Source: an uncultured Granulosicoccaceae bacterium
Lineage (GTDB): Bacteria > Pseudomonadota > Gammaproteobacteria > Granulosicoccales > Granulosicoccaceae
DNA length: 64,000 nt
Direction: 5' to 3'
NCBI GenBank assembly: GCA_938007995.1
Contig: CALLLW010000041.1
Span: 1 to 64,000 of the forward strand
Shown here: one piece after another, positions 1 to 8,738 of the stretch
How the letters are laid out: every line of letters begins with the position of its first letter
How positions within the stretch are numbered: position 1 is the first letter of the stretch
The notes under the pieces: model-generated
Databases searched by the model: none
Told to the model about the DNA's origin: nothing
What the model saw: only the letters and a program-made list of their open reading frames with translations
Program-made: the position numbers and the translations under genes

Positions 1-336
1 TCTACCATGTAATCATCGCCGGATGCGCTTCCAGCTTATCCAGCCTACGGTGTAAATCCAAGTAGTGTTCTGACAGTCTGCCTGCGTAGGGGCGATAAGC
101 AACAGCGCATCTACCATGTAATCATTGCCGGATGCGCTTCCGGCTTATCCAGCCTACGGTGTAAATCGAAGTAGTGTTTTTACAGTTTGCACGCGTAGGG
201 GCGATAAGCGACAGCGCATCTACCATGTAATCATTGCCGGATGCGCTTCCAGCTTATCCAGCCTACGGTGTAAATCTAAGTAGTGTTTTGACAGTCTGCT
301 TGCGTAGGGGCGATAAGCGACAGCGCATCTACCATG
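1..336. repeat. 109-bp tandem repeat array (about 3 copies)
   Basis: The motif TCTACCATGTAATCAT recurs at 1, 110 and 219, and TCTACCATG again at 328, so the period is exactly 109 bp. Each unit holds a 72-bp hairpin-prone core (86-157 and 195-266) that opens with GTAGGGGCGATAAGC and closes with GCTTATCCAGCCTAC, its near reverse complement. An inner pair, GCGCATC and GGATGCGC, is nested inside. Copies differ by only a few bases. The array ends just before the stop of the minus-strand OmpA-like gene, so it sits at that gene's 3' side. It is a short relative of the 224-bp arrays near 24 and 34 kb. It is not CRISPR: there are no variable spacers. Confidence 0.9.
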
Positions 337-344
337 CACCAACA

Positions 345-1964
345 TCACTGTTCAACCAGTAAAAACTCCACGCGGCGATTGCTTTCCCGCCCGGCCACCG
401 TAGCATTATCTGCCAGCGGCACGGTATCACCAAACCCCAACGCTCTGAGGCGATCATTGCTAACTCCCTGCGACGCTATAAAAGTGGCACAGGATTGCGC
501 TCTGTCTAAAGATAGCTGCAGATTCCTCTCACTGTTACCTGATGAATCGGTATGGCCTCGAATCTCAAGAATCGTGTCTGGATATTTTTTCATCAGATCC
601 GCAACTGTCACCAAAATTTCTCTGGAACGTTCAGTAAGAACAGCACTGCTTGAATTAAACTTCACACCGGAGATAGCAGCGTTCAGGACCTCACTAACTT
701 CGATATTTTCCTGGGTAAATTCCTCGATAGCTCCAGACGGCATCGCGGTTTCCGTTGGACATCCCTCAAGCGATGACTCACCAAAAGTTGACGGGCACTT
801 GTCATTGATATCATCAATGCCATCGCCATCTGAATCTGCAGGGCAACCAAAATTATCTGCAACACCTATAAGACCGGGACAGTTGTCATCAGCATCAGCT
901 ACGCCATCTCTATCTAGGTCCTCAATGGACTCCACCGGACACCCGGTATCGCTACCCGCAACCTCGGGACAATTGTCTTCACTATCGATAAAACCGTCAC
1001 CATCTGAATCTTCCGGACAACCTTGATTAGACTCACTGCCCGCTTGTTGTGGACAACTGTCATTGCTGTCGATAATGCCGTCGTTATCCTGATCTGACGG
1101 ACAGCCATTGGTGTCTTCAGGTCCTGCCTCTGTCGGGCAACGGTCTTCACCGTCAGCCAGACCATCTGCATCGGTGTCTACCGGCACAGTCTGTACCGGA
1201 CAGCCATCCGCTTCGTTAGCAGCAACGGCTGGGCAATTGTCTAAAAGATCGTGTACGCCATCACCATCTGTATCTGCCGGGCAACCTGCGAGCTCTGCAG
1301 TGCCTGCATGGTCAGGACATCTGTCGGCAGTATCGAATACCCCATCGCTATCTTTATCCGCTGGACACCCGTTTGAACCGGCTGGCCCGGCCACATCGGG
1401 ACATTGATCGTCAGTATCAATAATGCCGTCGGTATCAGTATCCGCAGGGCAGCCTTTGTTAGTTTCGGCACCCGCGACAGAGGGACATGCGTCGCTTGCG
1501 TCCGGTATTCCATCAGCGTCTGTGTCTGCTGCTATTATCGGCTTTGTTTCGACAGGCTGTATTTCTGCAAGCTTTTCTTTTGCTGGCTCTTCTTCGGCAA
1601 CATTCGATAGCACGGCTGCACAGCCGTTATTTGCCGCCACGCCAAGGGTTTCGGGACACTCGTCAATACCATTTCGAATACCGTCTGTATCGTTGTCCTT
1701 ATCTGCCCAGGCGACATTTTCAGGACAGCCATAGAGAGCCACATCACCCGCGACACTGACGCAGCGATCACTGGCATCGGTCACACCATCACCGTCCGAG
1801 TCAGCTACGGCAGCTGCCACAGTCACTGGCTGGCCCACTGCACTCGGTACATCATCCTTCATTAACCAATAGCCGAGCAACGCAAAGAACAGAATCACAG
1901 GAATAGCGACAAAGAACATCTCCCGCTCTTCATCGTCTCTGAAATCAAACCAGTTATTGTTCAT
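345..1964 (-). CDS. TSP3-repeat protein with C-terminal OmpA peptidoglycan-binding domain
   Basis: A 539-residue envelope protein. Residues about 16-35 form one hydrophobic helix (FFVAIPVILFFALLGYW), so the N-terminus is an inner-membrane anchor and not a beta-barrel. Residues about 54-410 are a long run of thrombospondin type 3-like repeats (DxDxDGxxDxxDxCP spacing), Asp-rich calcium-binding modules with paired cysteines. Residues about 430-539 are an OmpA-like domain with GHTDSSG at 470 and NRRVEF near the end, the usual peptidoglycan-contact region. The likely role is a calcium-stiffened rod linking membrane and cell wall. The repeated coding sequence generates several spurious open frames on both strands. 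The function in the cell is inferred from domains only. Confidence 0.85.
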   Translation of the reverse strand: MNNNWFDFRDDEEREMFFVAIPVILFFALLGYWLMKDDVPSAVGQPVTVAAAVADSDGDGVTDASDRCVSVAGDVALYGCPENVAWADKDNDTDGIRNGIDECPETLGVAANNGCAAVLSNVAEEEPAKEKLAEIQPVETKPIIAADTDADGIPDASDACPSVAGAETNKGCPADTDTDGIIDTDDQCPDVAGPAGSNGCPADKDSDGVFDTADRCPDHAGTAELAGCPADTDGDGVHDLLDNCPAVAANEADGCPVQTVPVDTDADGLADGEDRCPTEAGPEDTNGCPSDQDNDGIIDSNDSCPQQAGSESNQGCPEDSDGDGFIDSEDNCPEVAGSDTGCPVESIEDLDRDGVADADDNCPGLIGVADNFGCPADSDGDGIDDINDKCPSTFGESSLEGCPTETAMPSGAIEEFTQENIEVSEVLNAAISGVKFNSSSAVLTERSREILVTVADLMKKYPDTILEIRGHTDSSGNSERNLQLSLDRAQSCATFIASQGVSNDRLRALGFGDTVPLADNATVAGRESNRRVEFLLVEQ

Positions 1965-2078
1965 TCGCTACAGACCTCGAACCCGTGATTGGATGCTACT
2001 GGCGTTTTGTTATTTGTCAGCGTTTCTTATTCAGTAGCGTTGCGACAAAACCGCAACGCTATTTCGCATCAAAATAAC

Positions 2079-3242
2079 TTACGTGATCCGGTCTGCGATT
2101 CGGTCTGCAATTCTTTTTGCTGCATCACGACCGCCGAAGCCGAATGCAAGTGCTGCGGCAATAGCAACCGCACCAAGGGTAAAACCAAATGCCATGTTGA
2201 CGATATTGTCTGCCAGCCCCATGGCTTTGAGCCCCATAGCCAGAACCAGACCGAGAATGGCAAAACGTGCAATATCTGCAAGGCCCGGGCTCGATTTAGA
2301 GATCGCGTTATGCGCCAGCATGCTAAGGAAATTACCGATCACCAGAATGACACCACCCACCAGAATGCCGCCACCGAACTCAAGCACGCGCGCCATAATC
2401 TCTGAAATAATGCCAATGTTCAGCTTGTCGACTGCAGCGGTTAAACCGGTCAACATCGCAAAAAACATAATCGCACCGCCGATGAGTTTGGTCGGGGTAA
2501 AATCAGGCGTGAAGACACCGGTCATACCAAGTTTCTCGGGCATGGCATCCACGTTGATACCATCCAGTATGCCACCCAGAATTTGCACCACAAACTTCGC
2601 TACAAACCAGGTAACCGCAAGGATAATTCCCGCCGCGATGATGTTGGGTATGGCTGCCATTAGCTGCTCAATCATTGCCGTTGCAGGGCCACTGATGGCT
2701 TCGATATCGAGTATGCTGAGTGCGGCCACAATGATTGGCAGCAGAATTGCCGCAAACACAAACGACTTACCCAACCCAGAAACCTGTATGTCACTATTGC
2801 CGGTGCGCAAGGCGAGTTGTTCATCAGCCTTGCCCAGACCCATGCCAACAAAATCAGAGATTATCTTTGCGAGAATATATCCAACGTAGCCCACAATGCC
2901 TGCGCCAATGATATTTGGTATGTACCCGACAAACTGATTCGCCATGCCCTTCAACGGATCAAGTACATCAGTCAAACCCATTTTCGCAAGCACTGTGATC
3001 AACACAAACAGCACGATCAAATAATAGATCAGCATAGAGATGGGTGTCGCGAGATCGGTGGTGGTGCCATCAGGATTGGTGCGATTCAACGCATCTACCG
3101 AGCTCAGGGTCTTTTGTACAAAACTGCGAACGAGGCGCGCGATAAACAATCCTACAATAAGAATTATCAATGCGATCAGTATCGGACCGATCTTGTCACC
3201 AAATGGAATGGCATCTAAAAAGCTGCTTGATGAATCGTTCAT
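2079..3242 (-). CDS. mechanosensitive channel-like membrane protein with conserved TM-helix repeats
   Basis: A 387-residue polytopic membrane protein. The first helix is at about 17-35, followed by several repeats of a glycine-rich membrane helix plus amphipathic segment (for example PNIIGAGIVGYVGYILA and PNIIAAGIILAVTWFVAK), as in the conserved TM-helix family related to MscS-type small-conductance channels. A long antisense frame exists here, but the residue pattern (hydrophobic Gly/Ala/Ile helices) makes this strand the real one. It stands alone between potA and the OmpA-like gene, both also on the minus strand. A role in osmotic stress is plausible; ion selectivity cannot be read from the sequence. 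Confidence 0.75.
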   Translation of the reverse strand: MNDSSSSFLDAIPFGDKIGPILIALIILIVGLFIARLVRSFVQKTLSSVDALNRTNPDGTTTDLATPISMLIYYLIVLFVLITVLAKMGLTDVLDPLKGMANQFVGYIPNIIGAGIVGYVGYILAKIISDFVGMGLGKADEQLALRTGNSDIQVSGLGKSFVFAAILLPIIVAALSILDIEAISGPATAMIEQLMAAIPNIIAAGIILAVTWFVAKFVVQILGGILDGINVDAMPEKLGMTGVFTPDFTPTKLIGGAIMFFAMLTGLTAAVDKLNIGIISEIMARVLEFGGGILVGGVILVIGNFLSMLAHNAISKSSPGLADIARFAILGLVLAMGLKAMGLADNIVNMAFGFTLGAVAIAAALAFGFGGRDAAKRIADRIADRIT

Positions 3243-3434
3243 TTATTGCTCCGCCGTTACACTTCTATGGATATATCCACACTAGTATCCACCTCACGGT
3301 GTAAAGTTTCAGTAACAGCTTGTTAATTCACCCTCATCTAAAGGCTTTGTAATCTTGGCCGACGGCGGACAATGTAGCCCGCTTACGTATTGCGCATGGC
3401 TGATTACGTTGCTTTTTTCACATCAAGTACCGTT

Positions 3435-4571
3435 CTAAGAATCTGCCGATTCAGGTAACAACAAAAAGTCGCGGCGTTTTATCACACAGTTAACCATTGA
3501 ACCGGATTGTAGCTGCCGCAGCTGCTGCATATCGTCAGCAGTGGCCACTGCAGCAAGCGACTTATCATCAGGTAAGCGTATTTCGACCTCGGAATTGACT
3601 CCCTGAAACGCGATATCACCCAGCTCACCAGACAAAGACACCGTATCTTCAGTTGGCTGTAAATCGTTCGCCACAAGTTGGAGCTTCTCCGGACGCAGAC
3701 CAAGCTTCCATACAACAGCTTGTACGCTGTTAAGTAACTCACTGGTGCGGTCAGTAACATGTTGAATTTCAATCACCCCGAAGTCATCAGTCTCTGCCAA
3801 TACACGATTATCTTCTACGGTTACTTTGCGAACATCGAACAGGTTTATCTTGCCAATGAAATCTGCAACAAAGGTATCTAACGGTTGATGATACAGCTCT
3901 TCAGGTGACGCAATTTGCCGCACCCTGCCCTGATCAAGTACGGCAATTCGATCAGCCATCGCCATGGCTTCATTTTGATCATGCGTGACAATAATAAATG
4001 TCACGCCGACTGTCTCTTGCAGCTTCACCAGTTCAAGACGCATCTGATCACGCAGCTTGGCATCCAGTGCAGACAAAGGCTCATCAAGCAGCAGAATTCG
4101 CGGTTGCATCACCAGCGCACGTGCCAGTGCCACGCGCTGCCTCTGACCTCCAGACAACTGATGCGGCTTGCGATCGCGCTGATCAAGCAGATGCACCTGC
4201 GAGAGCGCTTGCTCGACTTGCTGTCTGATCTCGGATGCCGCAACCCGCTTTGCTTTTAAACCATAGGCAACATTGTTTTCTACCGTCATATGCGGGAACA
4301 CCGCATAGGACTGAAACACCATGTTAATCGGCCGTTTATTGGCGGGTATTTTGGCAATGCTTGAATCATCCAGCAGAATGTCACCAGAGTCGGGTAGCTC
4401 GAGGCCGGCAATCATGCGCAGCAGTGTCGACTTACCACAGCCTGAGGGGCCCAGCAGAGCAAATATTTCCCCGCTGCCTACCTGCAACGAGACATCGTCA
4501 ACGGCTACAACTTTTGAAAATCTCTTGGTCAGATTTTTTATATCGAGCAGCACATCGGGTTGGGCATTCAT
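3435..4571 (-). CDS. potA: polyamine ABC transporter ATP-binding protein
   Basis: A 378-residue ATPase that powers uptake by the permeases encoded just upstream. Walker A GPSGCGKST is at 41-49, the ABC signature LSGGQ at 139-143 and Walker B LLLDEP at 160-165. The C-terminal third is a TOBE-type regulatory domain, as in PotA and other importers of this class. The start ATG overlaps the end of the potC-like gene by four bases (ATGA), which implies translational coupling. It is the last gene of the four-gene operon potD-potB-potC-potA. Substrate assignment to spermidine/putrescine rests on the family resemblance of all four proteins; a related cationic substrate is possible. Confidence 0.88.
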   Translation of the reverse strand: MNAQPDVLLDIKNLTKRFSKVVAVDDVSLQVGSGEIFALLGPSGCGKSTLLRMIAGLELPDSGDILLDDSSIAKIPANKRPINMVFQSYAVFPHMTVENNVAYGLKAKRVAASEIRQQVEQALSQVHLLDQRDRKPHQLSGGQRQRVALARALVMQPRILLLDEPLSALDAKLRDQMRLELVKLQETVGVTFIIVTHDQNEAMAMADRIAVLDQGRVRQIASPEELYHQPLDTFVADFIGKINLFDVRKVTVEDNRVLAETDDFGVIEIQHVTDRTSELLNSVQAVVWKLGLRPEKLQLVANDLQPTEDTVSLSGELGDIAFQGVNSEVEIRLPDDKSLAAVATADDMQQLRQLQSGSMVNCVIKRRDFLLLPESADS

Positions 4572-5413
4572 GAGGCGACCGGCTCTCGTTGCATACGAAC
4601 GGCTAAAGCTGTCAGTACAAGGGTAATAATAATCAATATGGTTGATGCAGCATTGATCTCGGGTGTGACAGAAAATCGCACCATTGAGTAAACCTTTACC
4701 GGAAACGTGACTGTATTCGGTCCTGAGGTAAAAAATGTAATCACAAAATCATCCAGTGACAGCGTAAAGGCCAGCAGGGCACCAGCCACAATACCGGGCT
4801 TTAAGTGCGGCAGGATGATGTCGCGGTATACCATTCGTGTACTGGCACCAAGATCAATGGCCGCTTCTTCAAGCTCTTTATTAAAACTCTGCAAACGGGT
4901 TCTGATGACCATAGCTGTAAACGGAAACGCAAAAGTGGTATGCGCCACAGTGATATTCACCAGGTTAAACGGCCAGACAAGATCACCGGTGGCAAGCCAT
5001 CCCATTTGCGAAAAAAACATCGCCAGTGATACACCCATGCAGATTTCGGGTATAACAATCGGCAGTGATACGACCCCTTCTACTGCAGGCTTGAACGGAA
5101 AGCGGAACCGCCAGAGCAAAATTGCCGTCATGGTGCCGAGTATCACACTCAGTATTGTAGTGACTACAGCGATGGTCAGGCTGTTGATGAATGCTTCAAC
5201 CAGCTGACTATTGGCGAAGGCTTTTTCATAGTACTTGGTGGTAAAGCCACGCCAGACAACGTTACCGCCACGGCGCGAGTTATTAAAAGAAAATATAATC
5301 AGTACAATAATGGGGGCATATAAGAATACTGTGGTCAGTAAAAACACCAGTTTTAACTGCCACTTGCGTGCATAGTCGAACGGTGCGGCCTTGCTGTTCC
5401 TTGAAAACAACAC
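4568..5413 (-). CDS. potC: polyamine ABC transporter permease, PotC type
   Basis: A 281-residue inner-membrane permease with about six helices, the first at roughly 23-45. The cytoplasmic EAA loop that docks on the ATPase is visible as EEAAIDLGASTRMVYRDIILP. Length and motif order match PotC/YdcV proteins. It overlaps potA by 4 bp and shares one base with the potB-like gene (stop/start overlap at 5413), so the three are co-translated. Together with the PotB-type partner it forms the membrane channel. Confidence 0.87.
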   Translation of the reverse strand: MLFSRNSKAAPFDYARKWQLKLVFLLTTVFLYAPIIVLIIFSFNNSRRGGNVVWRGFTTKYYEKAFANSQLVEAFINSLTIAVVTTILSVILGTMTAILLWRFRFPFKPAVEGVVSLPIVIPEICMGVSLAMFFSQMGWLATGDLVWPFNLVNITVAHTTFAFPFTAMVIRTRLQSFNKELEEAAIDLGASTRMVYRDIILPHLKPGIVAGALLAFTLSLDDFVITFFTSGPNTVTFPVKVYSMVRFSVTPEINAASTILIIITLVLTALAVRMQREPVAS

Positions 5414-6324
5414 TAGACGACTCTCCGCGACTGACGAACATCATGGATTGATTTGATCGCCAGTAAAATAAACGTGATATACAAAAGAAACAGTGACAAA
5501 GCAGAACCAAATGGCCAGTCATTGGCTTTTTTGAACTGGCGTTCAATGACATTGGCAATCATGTCAACCTGCCCCCGGCCGAGCAGATCAGGAGTCAGGA
5601 ACTGCCCGAGTGTGGGTACAAAAGTAATAATCGCGGCAGTGATGAGCCCGCCCATTGTCATCGGCACCAGCACTTTGAAAAACGTTCTTACCTGCCCTGC
5701 ACCAAGATCAAGACTCGCCTCCAGACAGGATTTATCGATACGTTCAAGTGCAGCATAGATTGGCAGTACGCTGAACGGCAACATAATGTAGACCAGACCA
5801 AACACCACCCCGAACGGTGTGCCGAGAAAAGTTAACGGTTTGTAGCTCGCCGCCATCAGCCCCTCAAGCCCTACCAGCTGCAATAAAGAATGCGTCGATT
5901 CCCAAATCCATTGCAGCGCCTGATTAAGCCTGCCACGGGTGCCGAGTATATTTAAAAGTGAATAGGTGCGGATGAGCAGATTGGTCCAGAACGGCAGCAT
6001 AATCAGCAACAGCAGCCAGGGCTTGGCACGCGGGCTTGCTGATGCAATCACCATGGCCACCAGATAACCGACTGACAGGCAAATCACCGTAGAGATTGTC
6101 GACATCCACAGCGTACGCCACAGCAGCACAAGAATTTCCGGCTGAAAAATACGTGCGTAGTTATTCAGCGTGCCGGTAAATTCAACATCGACAATCGACG
6201 TGTTTTCACCAAAACTGTACTGCCAGACGATTGCGAGCGGAAAGAGAAAGAATATAAACAGCCAACCAAGCGTGGGCAGGCTGAAAAACGCGAAGGTGAG
6301 CGGACTGCGGCGCCAGTTGTCCAT
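5413..6324 (-). CDS. potB: polyamine ABC transporter permease, PotB type
   Basis: A 303-residue permease. An N-terminal helix at about 15-35 is followed by five more. The EAA-loop sequence LEASLDLGAGQVRTFFKVLVP lies in the second half. This is the heterodimer partner of the PotC-type permease directly downstream. The gene follows the binding-protein gene after a 176-bp spacer that contains a strong hairpin (6440-6463), so it is probably expressed at a lower level than the binding protein. Confidence 0.87.
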   Translation of the reverse strand: MDNWRRSPLTFAFFSLPTLGWLFIFFLFPLAIVWQYSFGENTSIVDVEFTGTLNNYARIFQPEILVLLWRTLWMSTISTVICLSVGYLVAMVIASASPRAKPWLLLLIMLPFWTNLLIRTYSLLNILGTRGRLNQALQWIWESTHSLLQLVGLEGLMAASYKPLTFLGTPFGVVFGLVYIMLPFSVLPIYAALERIDKSCLEASLDLGAGQVRTFFKVLVPMTMGGLITAAIITFVPTLGQFLTPDLLGRGQVDMIANVIERQFKKANDWPFGSALSLFLLYITFILLAIKSIHDVRQSRRVV

Positions 6325-6439
6325 CGGTTAGTTCTTTTGAGACAAGGTGGGATTAGTTCATTCGAGGCAACGCGATTACAATGCTCGCAACGCTGTGAAC
6401 CCTGCTTTATATCTGCGGGATCTTAATGGATTCTAAAGA

Positions 6440-6463
6440 CCACTGTCTCATGCGAGACAGTGG
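6440..6463 (-). terminator. intercistronic hairpin between potD and potB
   Basis: A perfect 10-bp stem, CCACTGTCTC and GAGACAGTGG, closes a four-base loop (ATGC). It lies 38 bp after the potD stop in the direction of transcription. No long U-run follows, so it is more likely a partial terminator or mRNA-stabilising element than a full stop. Its place after a binding-protein gene matches the hairpin after ugpB at 28173-28200. Confidence 0.7.
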
Positions 6464-6500
6464 CGATTAAGATTAACATTGGTTTTATCAAAAAACAGTC

Positions 6501-7577
6501 TTACCCGGCAGCTTTAATGCGGGTCCATGCATCATCGAGCTTGCGTGTCACTTCCTGGCCTGGAAACAACGATACCTCAGAGGCTTCAATGGTTGCCTGA
6601 TCAGGAAAGATCGCCGGATTGTTTAAGTAGTCATCTGCCAGATGCTCACGTGAGGCTTCGTTCGGTGTTGCATAAAAAATAAACTCGGCAATTTCAGCAC
6701 CCACTTTGGCATCGAGAATGTGGTCAATCATGGCGTGTGCGTTATCGATGTTTTTTGCACCCTTTGGAATACAAAGCGCATCTTCCCACAACAGGCCGCC
6801 TTCGGTCGGTACCAAATAGCCGATATCATCATCTTCTTCCATGGCCTGAAGGATGTCACCATTCCACTCCATAGCAATATCCACCTCACCTGCAAGCAGA
6901 AGGTCCTGACCGTTATCCGCGGCAAAGGCTGCGACATTGGCTTTTTGCGCCAGCAGCATTGCTTCTGCAGCGGCGATGTTTTCATCTGACCAGTCATTCA
7001 AAGACTTACCCATCGCCTTCAGTGCCATCTGAAAGTTGGTTTGTGCATCACCCATTAACGCTATGCGACCGGCATATTTATCCGAAGCAAGTACATCGTT
7101 CCAGCTGGTCAGTTCTTCAACTGCAGATTTTCTGTAACCGAGGCCAATCGTTCCCCACATGTACGGTAGGCTGTACTTGCGGCCGGGATCAAAAGACGGG
7201 TTCATAAACGCAGAACCGACATTGCCAATGTTAGATATTTTAGAATGATCAAGCGGCAGTAGCATGTCAGCCAGTAACATGCGCTCGATGTAGTCATTGG
7301 TGGGAACGATCAGATCGTAACCCGGATTGCCGCCCTTGAGCTTGGCAAATAATTCATCATTATCCGCGTACAGATCGTACTGTACGGAAACCCCGGAACT
7401 GCTTTCAAACTGGGAGATTGTGTCCTCACCGATATAGGTGTCCCAGTTGTAGAAATTTAACTTGCCGTCCGCTGCGAGCAACGAGGGCGGCACACTGAAC
7501 GAGATACCCACCGCAGCAGCGCCTTTCAACAGCGAGCGGCGGCCTGGATTGTTGAGTCGGGTCTGATCTATCTTCAT
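6501..7577 (-). CDS. potD: polyamine ABC transporter periplasmic binding protein
   Basis: A 358-residue extracytoplasmic binding protein of the PotD/PotF type. The N-terminus has a twin-arginine-like signal (GRRSLLKGAAAVGISF, Arg 13-14) followed by the mature start near DGKLNFYNWDTYIGE, the family hallmark. It captures substrate in the periplasm and delivers it to the PotB/PotC channel. It is the first gene of the operon. The ribosome site AGGAGA lies about 9 bases before the ATG. A twin-arginine signal is unusual for this family, where Sec signals are the rule, although this also occurs in other proteobacteria. Confidence 0.87.
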   Translation of the reverse strand: MKIDQTRLNNPGRRSLLKGAAAVGISFSVPPSLLAADGKLNFYNWDTYIGEDTISQFESSSGVSVQYDLYADNDELFAKLKGGNPGYDLIVPTNDYIERMLLADMLLPLDHSKISNIGNVGSAFMNPSFDPGRKYSLPYMWGTIGLGYRKSAVEELTSWNDVLASDKYAGRIALMGDAQTNFQMALKAMGKSLNDWSDENIAAAEAMLLAQKANVAAFAADNGQDLLLAGEVDIAMEWNGDILQAMEEDDDIGYLVPTEGGLLWEDALCIPKGAKNIDNAHAMIDHILDAKVGAEIAEFIFYATPNEASREHLADDYLNNPAIFPDQATIEASEVSLFPGQEVTRKLDDAWTRIKAAG

Positions 7578-7879
7578 GACGGCTATTCTCTCCTGGCTGA
7601 GCCAGATTGCTACGGGTACCTGTGAACAATATCATGATCACCACAGGCGGCAATAGCCCAAAAACGTCGGACCGCGTGTACGGCCACATTTGTGCGCAGA
7701 TGCGCCACACCCGGAGTCGCGCATCCGACCCGGCCCTTCTAAACGCGACGAAAAATCGACGAATATCAGCGCGATCGTCGGCGCTTCGGGCACACCGTCA
7801 GATCGCGTTGGCTATGGTGGACATCCTGCCGCGCAGACTCCACAGCAAACCGATACAGCCACAGTTTATCCTGCACAGA
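7578..7879. other. intergenic region upstream of potD
   Basis: This 302-bp spacer separates the potD start from the MTA/SAH nucleosidase stop; both genes are on the minus strand. It must carry the pot operon promoter, but I see no confident -35/-10 pair. It contains one repeat-arm fragment at 7825-7841. Confidence 0.5.
7825..7841. repeat. isolated arm of the 48.4-kb inverted-repeat element
   Basis: CCTGCCGCGCAGACTCC here matches 16 of 17 bases of the right terminal arm of the element at 48422-48583. The partner arm is not clearly preserved upstream; only a weak GGAGTCGCGCATCC occurs near 7713. It is probably a decayed copy of the same dispersed element. Confidence 0.5.
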
Positions 7880-8635
7880 TTAGCCTGCGGCAGCCAGGTA
7901 CCGCTTTACGATGCCAACGGAGTATATGCGTGCGACTTCTGCAACAAACGCCAGAAAATCAATATCAGAGGATTCGTTTGCGCCATCAGATATGGTCCGG
8001 AGTATGCCGAACGGTACCCCGAATGATTCAGCCACCTGCGCCACTGCGGCACCCTCCATTTCTACACACGCCACAGACGGTAAGCGCTGTCTGATGCCAG
8101 CTGCGTCTGCAGGTTGTGAAATAAACTGATCACCACTGGCAATAGCAGCAGCTCTCACCACAGGTGACTGCAGATTGAATTGCTGTATAGCGTCTGCACT
8201 AACCATGCGAGACAAATCCTTGTCTACGAATTGCAACGCCGCCTGCTGCAAGTTAGTGGTAACCGTTGCATCACTGGCAATCTCCGACCTGCCTAGTAAC
8301 GGGATTTCGTGACGCGGGATGATCGGGCTTGCATCCATATCGTGCTGATAAAGATCTGTTGCAACCACGATATCTCCCACCGACAAACTACTGTCAAGCG
8401 CGCCAGCAACACCGGTAAACAGGATCTCTGACACACTAAAATGCGTAATCAGCGTTGTTGCGGTAATAGAAGCAGCAACTTTGCCCCAGTGGGAAAACAC
8501 CACCACAACAGGTTGTTCCTGCAGTGTGCCGCTATGGTAGGTTCGAGAGCCGAGTGTTACTTCACTCCGGAGCTGCATTTCTTCAACAATCGATGCATTT
8601 TCTTCATGCATCGCACTCATTATGGCAATCGTCAC
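7880..8635 (-). CDS. mtnN: 5'-methylthioadenosine/S-adenosylhomocysteine nucleosidase
   Basis: A 251-residue cytosolic nucleosidase. It hydrolyses methylthioadenosine (a by-product of spermidine synthesis) and S-adenosylhomocysteine to adenine plus the thioribose moiety. The opening IAIMSAMHEE and the later VEMEGAAVAQVA segment (purine and ribose contacts, catalytic acid region) and SDGA near residue 224 match the family. The E. coli enzyme is 232 residues. It lies upstream of the polyamine uptake operon on the same strand, separated by 302 bp, which fits a polyamine/methionine salvage neighbourhood. Confidence 0.88.
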   Translation of the reverse strand: MTIAIMSAMHEENASIVEEMQLRSEVTLGSRTYHSGTLQEQPVVVVFSHWGKVAASITATTLITHFSVSEILFTGVAGALDSSLSVGDIVVATDLYQHDMDASPIIPRHEIPLLGRSEIASDATVTTNLQQAALQFVDKDLSRMVSADAIQQFNLQSPVVRAAAIASGDQFISQPADAAGIRQRLPSVACVEMEGAAVAQVAESFGVPFGILRTISDGANESSDIDFLAFVAEVARIYSVGIVKRYLAAAG

Positions 8636-8738
8636 AGTGGTCTGTTCTTTCTATTGAAACTAAACTTATCCTACCATCAGTAGCAGATGCAGATTGTCAG
8701 TCATGTTAATACACTCGTGGTCACTTCACAGTGAAGTA

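Noticed and set aside
1-336. CRISPR array
   Set aside because: Units are nearly identical over the whole 109-bp period, without variable spacers, and no cas genes are present. The same holds for the 224-bp arrays.
334-1734. Several open frames of 68-230 codons on the plus strand and alternate minus frames
   Set aside because: They are shadows of the Asp-rich TSP3 repeat gene at 345-1964; low-complexity Ser/Pro content and no family resemblance.
2083-2889. 268-codon plus-strand frame antisense to the channel-like gene
   Set aside because: Its composition (Ser, Pro, Ala, Ile mixture) is typical of antisense to a membrane protein; the minus-strand protein has clear repeated helices.
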